Translations under genes and position numbers: made by a program | Shown: piece after piece, positions 16,059 through 24,298 of the stretch | Layout: each line of letters starts with the position of its first letter | Numbering within the stretch: the first letter of the stretch is position 1 | Assembly (NCBI GenBank): GCA_021740825.1 | Contig: JAIOZA010000001.1 | Location: 62,001 to 126,000 of the forward strand | Direction: 5' to 3' | Origin: Bacteroidia bacterium | Lineage (GTDB): Bacteria; Bacteroidota; Bacteroidia; B-17B0; Aurantibacillaceae | DNA length: 64,000 nucleotides | Notes under the pieces: generated by a model | Seen by the model: only the letters and a program-made list of their open reading frames with translations | What the model was told of the DNA's origin: nothing | The model's database searches: none

Positions 16059-18437
16059 TCTGATAATAGTTTTAAATCTGTGGAACAAAAAAAAAGTACT
16101 GCGCCTTTACAAATAAATGATTTTAAGATTATTTGGAGAATCATTTCTAAAAATTGGTACATTCCACTTTTAATAACCCCAATTTTTTATGTAGTTGGTT
16201 ATTTTTACGTCTATAAATTAGCAAGTATTTATCAAGCATCAGTAGAGTTATTAAAATCTAATGATGCATACATGAAAGAGAGTCTGATAACAGATAATCA
16301 AGGTTTTTACAGTTCTTCAAGTTATGTTGATAATTCTAATGAAATACGGATTATTACCTCTTTTGATATTATGAAAGAGGCAGTTGAGAAATTAAAAGAT
16401 AAATTACAAGTCTCATATTATTTAGTTGGAAGAGTGCGAACAACCGAACAATTTAGTGGTACACCGTTTAATGTAATGGTCAAAAACATTAATCCGGCAT
16501 TAATTGAAAGTACTATTTCTTTTAAAATAATTGATTTTGAGCATTATGAAATTAAGTATCTTCTCAATGGCTTGGAAATAAAAAATTCCGGTAAGTTTAA
16601 TGAAGATTTTATAAATGAAGATTTTAGCATTATTGTTAAACGAGAAAACCAGTTTGTTAGAAATACTGCAGACGGTTTGTCCTTGATAAATTATCAAATA
16701 GTTATTCACGATTTAAATAATTTAGTTTATGCATTTCAACAAAATTTAAAAGTTGTAAATCCAGATTATACAAATGTATTGGTATTAACTTTAGATGACA
16801 TTTTGCCAGAAAGAGCTATTTTGGTTCTAGATACTTTATCTAAAATATATATAGGCAAGTCCACTAAGTCTAAATTCGAAATTAATGAAAGAACAATTTC
16901 GTTTATCGACAAACAATTAGAAGAGGTGAGTTCTTCTTTAAAAGAAGTTGAGGACACCATGCAAAATTTTAAAAAACAAAAAGGGATTTTGGATTTAGAT
17001 TGGGAAAAAAATGATTTTTTTACTAAACTAGCTTCTTTTGATGGGCAAAAATCTAAATTAAAGTTAAAAATAGATGCAATTAACGATTTGGAAAAATATA
17101 TTATTGAAGACAAGGATCCGGAATTTTTGCCTCCAAATGTCTTTTTAGTTGACGATGATCGGTTTTTAACTAGCTCCGTTACTGAGCTTTATAACTTGCA
17201 AATTCAATTAAGCACTCAATTAGGTTTTTCAAAAGAGGTTAACCCAAATGTTATTGAAATTAGACAAAAAACTAAAAAGTTAAAACAAAATATATTACTT
17301 TACATAAATAATACTAGAAATGCTACAATTAAAATTATTGACAATATTAATGGTGAAGTTGAAAAATATATAGCTGAATTTAAAACAATTCAGCCAAAAC
17401 AAAGAGAAGTATCAAATATTCAACGCAAAGTATCGGTTAATGAGGGCTTATATACTTTTTTGTTACAGCAGCGCGCTAACAAGAAAATTGCAAAAGCTTC
17501 TATTGTTCCCGAAATAAAAATAATTGACAGCCCACGGAATTTGGGAGCTGTGAGTCCAGATAAGGAAAAAATTATTTCTGCTTTTTTTGCTGTTGGTTTA
17601 GCAATTTCGTTCTTTATCATCATCATTAGAATTTTATTTTTTACAACTATTCAAACAGTAGAAGAACTTAAAGAAAAAACATTTTTACCTATTATTGGTG
17701 ATTTACCCTTTCAAAAAAATATTCTAAATGTAGGAATTGCAATTGACGAAAATCCATCGTCATTTATCGCAGAAGCTTTTAGAACTTTGCGAACCAATCT
17801 GCAGTACGTAATTTTAAATTCAAATAAAAAAACAATATTAGTTTCATCAAATTCTCCGGGTGAAGGAAAAACCTTCACTACCATTAACATTGGCGCTATT
17901 TTAGCAAAGGGTGGAAAAAAAGTAGTATTGCTAGAATTAGATTTACATAAACCTCGTATACAAAAGGCATTAGAAATGAATGCAGACATTGGCATTAGTA
18001 CTTTTATGGTAGGTCAAAGTACATTAGAGGAAATTGTTAAACCCACAGTAATTAAAAATTTAAATGTCATTTTATCAGGGCCAATTCCTCCTAACCCCTC
18101 TGATTTAGTTCTTTCCGAAAAACTAAAAGAGTTAATTGAATACGTTAAAGCCAACTTTGATTATGTTTTAATTGATACACCTCCAATGGGCATGTTAGCG
18201 GATGCTAGTTATTTAATGCAGTATTCTGATATTAATTTATTTGTATTAAATACAAAATTTGCAAATAAGGCAGTTTTAAGTTTATTTCATAAATTAGTGC
18301 AGGACAATTCAATTAAGGACGTTTATTTAGTTTTAAATGGAATTAAACGTAAACGTAACAAATACTACTATTCTAAGTACGGCTATGGTTACGGCTATGG
18401 ATACGGCTATGGATATGGCTATAAAAAAAATACTTAA
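16056..18437 (+). CDS. Wzc-like polysaccharide co-polymerase and tyrosine autokinase
   Basis: Inner-membrane regulator of polysaccharide chain length and export. It has an N-terminal Wzz domain with a helix near residue 35 (WYIPLLITPIFYVVGYFYVY), a long periplasmic coiled-coil/GNVR part, a second helix near residue 510, and a cytoplasmic BY-kinase domain. The kinase has Walker A NSPGEGKTFTTINIG, Walker A' LLELDLHKPR and Walker B YVLIDTPPMG. The C-terminus is an unusual YYYSK then (YG)7Y tail, the autophosphorylation cluster. The start may be GTG 16080 rather than TTG 16056, which lies in a promoter-like box. It leads the plus-strand polysaccharide locus. Confidence 0.9.
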   Translation: MSDNSFKSVEQKKSTAPLQINDFKIIWRIISKNWYIPLLITPIFYVVGYFYVYKLASIYQASVELLKSNDAYMKESLITDNQGFYSSSSYVDNSNEIRIITSFDIMKEAVEKLKDKLQVSYYLVGRVRTTEQFSGTPFNVMVKNINPALIESTISFKIIDFEHYEIKYLLNGLEIKNSGKFNEDFINEDFSIIVKRENQFVRNTADGLSLINYQIVIHDLNNLVYAFQQNLKVVNPDYTNVLVLTLDDILPERAILVLDTLSKIYIGKSTKSKFEINERTISFIDKQLEEVSSSLKEVEDTMQNFKKQKGILDLDWEKNDFFTKLASFDGQKSKLKLKIDAINDLEKYIIEDKDPEFLPPNVFLVDDDRFLTSSVTELYNLQIQLSTQLGFSKEVNPNVIEIRQKTKKLKQNILLYINNTRNATIKIIDNINGEVEKYIAEFKTIQPKQREVSNIQRKVSVNEGLYTFLLQQRANKKIAKASIVPEIKIIDSPRNLGAVSPDKEKIISAFFAVGLAISFFIIIIRILFFTTIQTVEELKEKTFLPIIGDLPFQKNILNVGIAIDENPSSFIAEAFRTLRTNLQYVILNSNKKTILVSSNSPGEGKTFTTINIGAILAKGGKKVVLLELDLHKPRIQKALEMNADIGISTFMVGQSTLEEIVKPTVIKNLNVILSGPIPPNPSDLVLSEKLKELIEYVKANFDYVLIDTPPMGMLADASYLMQYSDINLFVLNTKFANKAVLSLFHKLVQDNSIKDVYLVLNGIKRKRNKYYYSKYGYGYGYGYGYGYGYKKNT
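18378..18422 (+). repeat. 12-bp coding tandem repeat for the Tyr-Gly tail of the BY-kinase
   Basis: Three near-perfect units of TACGGCTATGGW plus a partial fourth encode alternating Tyr and Gly at the kinase C-terminus. Unit number could change by slippage in steps of two Tyr residues. Confidence 0.85.
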
Positions 18438-18463
18438 TTTACAATAAAAGCTCATCTGCAAAA

Positions 18464-18973
18464 ATGTTGAATTGGTATGCTGTATATGTAAATGTGAAAC
18501 ACGAAAAAAAAGTGGTTCAAAAGTTATGCGATAAAGCAATCGAAGCCTATTCTCCAATTATTAAAAAAATGCAGCAGTGGAGCGACCGAAAAAAATTAGT
18601 AGAATTTCCAATGCTAAGCGGTTATGTATTTGTAAAAATAGATTTATCAAAGAAAGAGGAAGTTTTAAATTGTGCAGGAGTTTTTGCATTTATAAAGTTT
18701 AATGGCGTTGAGGCAAAAATTAAAGAATCTGATATCACTATATTAAAATCAATCGAATCAAGCGGCTATGATGTGTCAGTTGAGCCTGCAAGCTTGCAAG
18801 TAAGTGATGAGGTGGAGGTTATACAAGGTCCTTTGAAAGGACTAAAAGGAACAGTTTTCCGTTTTCAAAATAATGAGTTTGTTCAAATTGAATTAGAGAG
18901 TATTAAGCAAAATATTATAGTACAACTTCCAAAGCATAGTTTAAAAATAATTACACCAAAAATTTCTATATAA
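18464..18973 (+). CDS. UpxY/NusG-like transcription antiterminator
   Basis: NusG paralogue that travels with RNA polymerase and allows full-length transcription of a long polysaccharide operon. The 169 residues have an NGN domain (start NWYAVYVNVKHEKKV, then FPMLSGYVFVKIDL) and a C-terminal KOW domain (VEVIQGPLKGLKGTVFRF). Its place near the head of a locus of about 30 kb fits the role of UpxY in Bacteroides capsule loci. It begins 26 bp after the kinase gene. Its stop overlaps the start of the epimerase gene (TAATG). Confidence 0.9.
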   Translation: MLNWYAVYVNVKHEKKVVQKLCDKAIEAYSPIIKKMQQWSDRKKLVEFPMLSGYVFVKIDLSKKEEVLNCAGVFAFIKFNGVEAKIKESDITILKSIESSGYDVSVEPASLQVSDEVEVIQGPLKGLKGTVFRFQNNEFVQIELESIKQNIIVQLPKHSLKIITPKISI

Positions 18974-19959
18974 TGTCAACAATGGTTCCAAACATAGATG
19001 CTATAAGAGGCAAGCAATTTTTAGTAACAGGCGGGGCAGGCTTTATCGGATCTAATATTGTATCATTTTTATTGAAGAATGAGGCCAAAGAAGTAAGGGT
19101 ATTAGACAATTTGTCAACAGGAAGTAGAGATAATATCATAGAATTTTTTAATAACCCAGCATTTAGTTTTATTGTAGGAGATATTACTGATTATGATACA
19201 TGTTTTAGTGCTTGTAAAGAAATTGATGGCATCTTTCATAATGCGGCATTAGGCTCGGTGTCGAGAAGTATGCAAGACCCTATGGCAACTAATCAAGCAA
19301 ATGTGTCTGGATTTGTAAATATATTGTTTGCTGCAAAAAATCAACAAGTAAAAAGAGTGATATACGCGTCTTCATCATCTGTTTATGGAGATGATGAAAG
19401 TATAGAAAAGCAAGAGCATATCACAGGTAACCTACTATCACCCTATGCTGTATCAAAAAAAACAGATGAATTATATGCTGATGTATTTTCAAGGTCTTTT
19501 AATATGGAAATTATTGGATTGCGATATTTTAATGTATTTGGACCTAAACAAAATCCAAATGGTCAGTATGCAGCGGTAATACCAATTTTCATTGGTAATC
19601 TATTAAAAGAAATAAAGCCTTGCATTTTTGGAGATGGCAGTACAAGCAGAGATTTTACATACATTGATAATGTTGTTTATGCAAACGCACTAGCTTTTTC
19701 TTCAGAAAACACGAAATCTATTAATCAAATTTATAACGTGGCTTTTGGATCGTCTACAAGTTTAAACCAATTATATAATTTAATAGCAGTTACTTTAGGA
19801 AGTAATATAATTCCTGAATACAAAGCTGAACGAAAAGGCGATATTAAAAATAGCTTAGCAAATATTAATAAAGCTAAACAATTATTAGGTTATCATCCTT
19901 TAGTCAGTTTAGAAGTTGGAATGAGTTACACCATCGATTGGTATAAAAAACATCTATAA
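18973..19959 (+). CDS. UDP-GlcNAc 4-epimerase-like SDR (WbpP/TviC type)
   Basis: Extended SDR likely to interconvert UDP-GlcNAc and UDP-GalNAc or their uronic acids. It has the NAD loop GGAGFIGSN, an SSSSVYGDD active-site strand, the catalytic YAVSK, RYFNVFGPKQNPNGQYAAVIP and FGDGSTSRDFTYIDN. The RYFNVFGxxQxPNGxYAAVIP stretch and the 328-residue length are typical of WbpP/TviC epimerases. It supplies a precursor to the glycan made by this locus. Translation is coupled to the antiterminator through a one-base TAATG overlap. Exact substrate (N-acetylated neutral sugar or uronate) is not decided by sequence alone. Confidence 0.85.
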   Translation: MSTMVPNIDAIRGKQFLVTGGAGFIGSNIVSFLLKNEAKEVRVLDNLSTGSRDNIIEFFNNPAFSFIVGDITDYDTCFSACKEIDGIFHNAALGSVSRSMQDPMATNQANVSGFVNILFAAKNQQVKRVIYASSSSVYGDDESIEKQEHITGNLLSPYAVSKKTDELYADVFSRSFNMEIIGLRYFNVFGPKQNPNGQYAAVIPIFIGNLLKEIKPCIFGDGSTSRDFTYIDNVVYANALAFSSENTKSINQIYNVAFGSSTSLNQLYNLIAVTLGSNIIPEYKAERKGDIKNSLANINKAKQLLGYHPLVSLEVGMSYTIDWYKKHL

Positions 19960-20062
19960 TTCTTTCCATTAAATTAATTTTAAAGAATTTTATTTTAACA
20001 ATTATAAGTTATCTACAAACTTATTTTCATTTGTGATAATGTTCAAAACCAGTGTTAAGTGT

Positions 20063-20070
20063 TAAATTTG
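20063..20070 (+). promoter_or_regulatory. Candidate -7 promoter element for the winged-helix gene
   Basis: TAAATTTG matches TAnnTTTG about 43 bp upstream of the ATG at 20113. Used as a promoter it would put the start-codon hairpin close to the mRNA 5' end. A clear -33 element is not visible. Confidence 0.4.
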
Positions 20071-20084
20071 TTGAAATATTTTAA

Positions 20085-20113
20085 TTAATTGAGTAAATTT
20101 GTTACTCAATTAA
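20085..20113 (+). promoter_or_regulatory. Perfect inverted repeat ending in the ATG of the winged-helix gene
   Basis: TTAATTGAGTAA (20085-20096), a 5-nt loop, and TTACTCAATTAA (20102-20113) form a perfect 12-bp hairpin. The last A is the first base of the ATG at 20113. It could be an operator for the encoded DNA-binding protein or an RNA hairpin limiting ribosome access. Confidence 0.75.
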
Positions 20114-20643
20114 TGATTCAGACACTCATATCATCAAAAACTAGAATAAAATTACTACTTAAATTTTTTTTAAATAGTAATACAACCGCCTATTTACGTG
20201 GGTTAGAAGAGGAATTTGGCGAATCTACTAACTCAATACGTTTAGAGTTAAATCGCTTCGAAAACGCTGGTTTTTTAGAATCTTATAGCGAATCCAATAA
20301 AAAAGTGTTTAAAGTAAATGTAAAACACCCTTTGTTTAAAGATATTAATAGCATTGTTTTAAAATTGGTAGGTTTAAATTACGTAATTGACTACGTTTTG
20401 AAACATATGGGAGATTTAAAGCTCGTTTATTTAGTGGGAAATTTATCTAAAGGAAAAGATTCAGATGTTATTGATTTAGTTTTAGTGGGAGATATTAACG
20501 AACCTTTTTTAATACAATTAATTGTTAAGACGGAAAAGAAAATAAATAAAAGAATAAATTACATTCATTATAAAGAAATTGATTTTAATTTAAAAAACAT
20601 AACAATTGTGGGAGTTAGCCCACTTTTATTATGGAGTAAATAA
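20113..20643 (+). CDS. Winged helix-turn-helix regulator with nucleotidyltransferase-like C-terminal part
   Basis: About 176 residues. Residues 1-75 form a winged HTH (MIQTLISSKTRIKLLLKFFL, then LRGLEEEFGESTNSIRLELN and a hairpin wing). The rest (KLVYLVGNLSKGKDSDVIDLVLVG) resembles a nucleotidyltransferase-like fold, but the catalytic Gly-Ser pair is not convincing. Related proteins occur in Bacteroidota polysaccharide loci. I prefer the ATG at 20113 over the TTG at 20089 because the conserved N-terminus begins there and the TTG lies inside the inverted repeat. It probably controls its own gene or downstream glycan genes. Target and ligand are unknown. Confidence 0.78.
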   Translation: MIQTLISSKTRIKLLLKFFLNSNTTAYLRGLEEEFGESTNSIRLELNRFENAGFLESYSESNKKVFKVNVKHPLFKDINSIVLKLVGLNYVIDYVLKHMGDLKLVYLVGNLSKGKDSDVIDLVLVGDINEPFLIQLIVKTEKKINKRINYIHYKEIDFNLKNITIVGVSPLLLWSK

Positions 20644-20651
20644 ATTGATAA

Positions 20652-20792
20652 TTATTCTTTGAATTTGTTGAAACATACAATTTCAATATTAGAGTCCACT
20701 TAGTAGATTGTGACTATGGTGGCGAAGCTATAAGTAAACAAAAAAATTGGATTATACAGTCATTAAAAAAAAATTACAGTTCAATAAATTAA
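20652..20792 (+). pseudogene. Possible orphan C-terminal fragment of a lost gene
   Basis: A 46-codon open stretch with no start codon ends in TAA at 20790-20792, 7 bp before hisH. It reads like real protein: FEFVETYNFNIRVHLVDCDY, then GGEAISKQKNWIIQSLKKNY. The upstream codon in frame is a stop, and nothing in the preceding gene continues it. It may be the tail of a deleted sugar gene. I do not recognise the family. Confidence 0.35.
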
Positions 20793-20799
20793 TTAAACT

Positions 20800-21411
20800 A
20801 TGATTGTTATTGTTGATTATGGCCTAGGGAATCTTGCTTCAGTTTTAAATATGTTTAAAAAGATTGGCGTAAAGGATGTTTTGATCTCTGGAGACATAGA
20901 TGTAATTGCAAAGGCTTCAAAGTTAATATTACCTGGCGTGGGGGCTTTTGATGCTGGAATGACTTATTTAGAAGAATCTCAACTTATAACTATATTAAAT
21001 CAAAAAGCAATAATAGAAAAAGTGCCAGTACTTGGGATTTGTTTGGGAATGCAGCTATTAACGAAGCGAAGTGATGAAGGTACAAAAATTGGCTTAGGGT
21101 GGATTGATGCGGAAACCATTAAATTCAATATGGAACCCGAGTTAAAATTAAAAGTCCCTCATATGGGTTGGAATTACATTAAAGTACTAAAGAAAAACCC
21201 ACTAATTGATATGGAAAGTAATAATAGGTTTTATTTTGTTCATTCGTTTTATGTAAAGTGTTTTGATGAAAGTCAATCGATCGCAACGAGTAATTTTGGT
21301 ATAGATTTTACTTGTATGGTTAATAAAGGAAATATTTACGGGGCACAGTTTCATCCAGAAAAAAGTTTAAAATTTGGTATGAAAGTTTTAGAAAACTTTG
21401 CTAAATTATAA
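20800..21411 (+). CDS. HisH-like glutamine amidotransferase of the WbpG sugar-amidation system
   Basis: Class I glutaminase that releases ammonia for a partner enzyme. It has the oxyanion/nucleophile motif GICLGMQLL (Cys about residue 84) and the His-Glu pair in QFHPEKS, all as in HisH. The 203-residue length is normal. In this locus it is not part of a histidine operon: it is coupled to a HisF paralogue (TAATG overlap) and shares the locus with two WbpG-type amidotransferases. In Pseudomonas O-antigen clusters the equivalent HisH2 supplies ammonia for conversion of an acetamido to an acetamidino group. The histidine-pathway role is unlikely from context. Confidence 0.88.
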   Translation: MIVIVDYGLGNLASVLNMFKKIGVKDVLISGDIDVIAKASKLILPGVGAFDAGMTYLEESQLITILNQKAIIEKVPVLGICLGMQLLTKRSDEGTKIGLGWIDAETIKFNMEPELKLKVPHMGWNYIKVLKKNPLIDMESNNRFYFVHSFYVKCFDESQSIATSNFGIDFTCMVNKGNIYGAQFHPEKSLKFGMKVLENFAKL

Positions 21412-22166
21412 TGGCTCTTAAACGTATTATACCTTTTTTATTATATGATGGAAGCGGTTTAGTTAAAACCGTAAAGTTTAAAAATCCATCCTATATTGGC
21501 GATCCAATTAATGCCATTAAAATTTATAATGATAAAGAAGTAGACGAACTTATTTTGATTGATATAAATGCAAGTAAGCAAAAGCGTAAACCACATTTCG
21601 ACAAGATAGCTGACATGGCAAGCGAAGCTTTTATGCCTTTTGCTTATGGTGGTGGAGTAAAAACATTTGAAGATTTCGCGAAGCTTTATAAGATTGGGGT
21701 AGAAAAAGTAATTGTAAATTCACTAATACAAGAAAATCCTGAAGTAATTAAAAAAGTAATTTCCCAATATGGTTCTCAAGCCGTTGTTGCTTGTGTAGAT
21801 TTTAAGAAACCGTTATTTGGTCCAAAAAATGTATTCTCATATATCGGCCGTAAAATTAAATTTAACTTGAATGAATATATTTCCTATTTAGCTAATGACA
21901 TTGGGGTTGGTGAATTGATGTTGTATAGTGTCGATAAGGATGGTACATGGGAAGGTTATGATGTTGATATTATTGAAGAATTAATAAATATTGTGGATAT
22001 TCCTGTAATTGCCTGTGGCGGCTGTGGAAGCATTACTGACTTGAAACATATCTTATATAAATCCAATGTAAATGCGGCAGCTATTGGAAGCATGGCCGTG
22101 TATAGCAAAAAAGGAATGGGGGTGTTAATTAATTTTCCAAAACGAGAAACTATAATTATTGAATAG
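21411..22166 (+). CDS. HisF-like ammonia-channel subunit of the sugar-amidation system
   Basis: TIM-barrel paralogue of imidazole-glycerol-phosphate synthase cyclase, 251 residues. The barrel is clear (FAYGGGVKTFEDF, VVACVDFKK, VIACGGCGSITDL). The strand that in true HisF reads CLDV, with the first catalytic Asp, reads FLLYDG here, so that Asp is lost, while the Asp in CVDFKK is kept. The run SGLVKTVKFKNPSYIGDPIN is typical of the polysaccharide-type HisF2. This fits a protein that binds HisH and passes ammonia to WbpG rather than making AICAR. Confidence 0.88.
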   Translation: MALKRIIPFLLYDGSGLVKTVKFKNPSYIGDPINAIKIYNDKEVDELILIDINASKQKRKPHFDKIADMASEAFMPFAYGGGVKTFEDFAKLYKIGVEKVIVNSLIQENPEVIKKVISQYGSQAVVACVDFKKPLFGPKNVFSYIGRKIKFNLNEYISYLANDIGVGELMLYSVDKDGTWEGYDVDIIEELINIVDIPVIACGGCGSITDLKHILYKSNVNAAAIGSMAVYSKKGMGVLINFPKRETIIIE

Positions 22167-22167
22167 G

Positions 22168-23016
22168 ATGCAAAAGAAAGAACATTGGGATTTAACAATT
22201 AAGCCACATTCTAAGTGGTATGATTTAAGATTGGGAGAGATTTTTCGGTATAAGGATTTATTGTTTCTATTTGTTCGAAGAGATTTTGTTTCAGTATATA
22301 AGCAAACCATTTTGGGGCCTATTTGGTTTTTTATACAACCTATTATTACGACTATTACTTTTTCTGTTATTTTTGGAAACTTAGCGCATATATCAACAGA
22401 TGGTTTACCTCCTGTTTTATTTTATATGTGTGGCATTACTTTGTGGAGTTATTTTTCTGATACCCTTTCTAAAACTTCAGACACATTTACTACCAATTCA
22501 GGCATTTTTGGTAAAGTTTATTTCCCTCGAATGATAGTGCCATTATCAGTAGTAGTTTCTAACTTAATTAAATTGGTAATTCAGTTTGTTTTGTTTTTGA
22601 CAATATGGCTTTATTTTTTTGTTAAAACAAATCAGGTGCATCCAAATGGAACTATCGTTTTAATTCCCTTTTTAATCTTGTTAATTGGTTTCATGGGGTT
22701 AAGTTTTGGTATCATTATATCATCATTAACAACTAAATACAGGGACTTAAAATTTTTAGTGACTTTCGGAATTCAATTAATGATGTACGCTTCACCCATT
22801 GTTTATCCTTTGTCTATTGTGTCCGAAAAATATAAGTGGATTATTTTAGCCAATCCTGTAACCAGTATTATCGAAACATTTAAATATGCGATGCTAGGTG
22901 TTGGGGAATTTAATTGGATGTATTTAGGCTATAGCATTGCATTTACAACTGTATTGTTTTTTATTGGATTAATTATTTTTCACAAAGTAGAAAAGTCTTT
23001 TATGGACACTGTTTAA
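22168..23016 (+). CDS. ABC-2 type polysaccharide export permease (Wzm-like)
   Basis: Inner-membrane channel that moves finished undecaprenyl-linked polysaccharide to the periplasm together with the Wzt ATPase. The N-terminal amphipathic part (YDLRLGEIFRYKDLLFLFVR) precedes six hydrophobic helices. The stretch RRDFVSVYKQTILGPIWFFI is diagnostic for Wzm/TagG-type permeases. I chose the ATG at 22168, one base after the hisF stop, over the TTG at 22159 in the ORF track. Length is about 282 residues. The gene directly precedes the ATPase with a 3-bp gap. Confidence 0.9.
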   Translation: MQKKEHWDLTIKPHSKWYDLRLGEIFRYKDLLFLFVRRDFVSVYKQTILGPIWFFIQPIITTITFSVIFGNLAHISTDGLPPVLFYMCGITLWSYFSDTLSKTSDTFTTNSGIFGKVYFPRMIVPLSVVVSNLIKLVIQFVLFLTIWLYFFVKTNQVHPNGTIVLIPFLILLIGFMGLSFGIIISSLTTKYRDLKFLVTFGIQLMMYASPIVYPLSIVSEKYKWIILANPVTSIIETFKYAMLGVGEFNWMYLGYSIAFTTVLFFIGLIIFHKVEKSFMDTV

Positions 23017-23019
23017 CGA

Positions 23020-24297
23020 ATGAGTAATGTAGTATTAAAAGCAGAAAACATTGCAAAACAATACCGCTTAGGTCAACTAGGAACTGGTACAATCTCTCAT
23101 GACTTAAACAGATTGGTAGCAAAACTAAGAGGCAAAGAAGATCCCTATTTGAAAATTGGTGAAGCTAATGATAGAAGTCAATTTGGCGGTAGCGATTATG
23201 TGTGGTCGTTAAAAGACATAAATTTTGAAGTAAAGCAGGGAGAGGTATTAGGAATTATTGGGAAGAATGGCGCAGGAAAATCTACCTTATTAAAAATATT
23301 ATCGCAAGTAACAACGCCAACAACCGGGCAAGTTAAAGTAAAAGGACGTATTGCCGCTTTACTGGAAGTTGGTACCGGCTTTCATCCTGATTTAAGTGGG
23401 CGGGAGAATATTTTTTTAAATGGCGCTATTTTAGGAATGACTAAAGTTGAAATAAAAAGTAAACTTGATGAAATTGTTGATTTTAGTGGTGTTGCAAAAT
23501 ATTTGGATACGCCTGTAAAACGTTACTCGTCAGGTATGATGGTGCGATTGGGCTTTGCCGTGGCAGCCCACTTGGAGCCTGAGATTTTAATTGTGGATGA
23601 AGTATTGGCTGTAGGTGATGCTGAGTTTCAGGAAAAATGTTTAGGGAAAATGAAGAACGTGAGCGGTCAGGGCAGAACAGTTTTGTTTGTAAGTCACAAT
23701 ATGGCCGCTATTAAATCTCTTTGTAAACGCACTATTGTTTTAAAAAATGGAGAAACTTATTTTGACGGAAATGTTGTTGATGGTATTACAAAATATTTAG
23801 AAGCATTAAATCCTTCAATAAATAAAGGTGCAATTGAAAAACATCACCGTACAGTGAACACCGGTTTTGTTTTTATTAAAAGCGTTAGTTTGGAAAATGA
23901 AGAGTTCGCAAACGGAAATAGTATTTATTTTAATAACGAAATTGGCATAAGTTGCCAGGTTGAGTTTTTGAAAGATATATCAAATGTATTGTTTGACATA
24001 AGAATAATGAGTGCTGATGGTATTGAAATATTACATTCAATGAACATATATGAAAATAATTTTGTGGATGTGAAAAAAGGAATGGTAAATACAAATGTTA
24101 TTTTGGAAAACAGATTGCAACCCGGTAAATATTTTATTACTATTGGAGTGCATTTAAGTGATGGTCTTACTTTAGATTATCTAGAAAATATTTTAGAAAT
24201 AAATGTATTAAATGTGGCGAAAAATAATCAAAAGGGCTTGATTTATGATTTTAAATTAGGTTATGTAAGGCCTCATGCCACTTGGAAAATAAATTAA
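23020..24297 (+). CDS. Polysaccharide export ATPase with C-terminal glycan-binding domain (Wzt-like)
   Basis: Energises the Wzm channel. The ATPase domain (about residues 1-250) has Walker A GKNGAGKSTLLK, the VGTGFHPDLSGREN loop typical of Wzt/TagH, signature RYSSGMMVRLG and Walker B LIVDEVLAVGD. Residues about 270-425 form an immunoglobulin-like Wzt-C domain (SIYFNNEIGISCQVEF, QPGKYFITIGVHLSDGL). In O-antigen systems this domain recognises the non-reducing terminal cap before export. Its presence suggests chain ends carry a specific modification, with length set before export rather than by a Wzy polymerase. Confidence 0.92.
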   Translation: MSNVVLKAENIAKQYRLGQLGTGTISHDLNRLVAKLRGKEDPYLKIGEANDRSQFGGSDYVWSLKDINFEVKQGEVLGIIGKNGAGKSTLLKILSQVTTPTTGQVKVKGRIAALLEVGTGFHPDLSGRENIFLNGAILGMTKVEIKSKLDEIVDFSGVAKYLDTPVKRYSSGMMVRLGFAVAAHLEPEILIVDEVLAVGDAEFQEKCLGKMKNVSGQGRTVLFVSHNMAAIKSLCKRTIVLKNGETYFDGNVVDGITKYLEALNPSINKGAIEKHHRTVNTGFVFIKSVSLENEEFANGNSIYFNNEIGISCQVEFLKDISNVLFDIRIMSADGIEILHSMNIYENNFVDVKKGMVNTNVILENRLQPGKYFITIGVHLSDGLTLDYLENILEINVLNVAKNNQKGLIYDFKLGYVRPHATWKIN

Positions 24298-24298
24298 T

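Noticed and set aside
15857-16063. 68-residue plus-strand ORF opposite the PID-CTERM gene
   Set aside because: It is antisense to the small sorting substrate; Gly/Gln-rich start is only the complement of the Pro-rich stretch.
20800-22166. hisH and hisF as part of a histidine biosynthesis operon
   Set aside because: No other his genes are adjacent, the HisF lacks the first catalytic Asp, and WbpG homologues share the locus.
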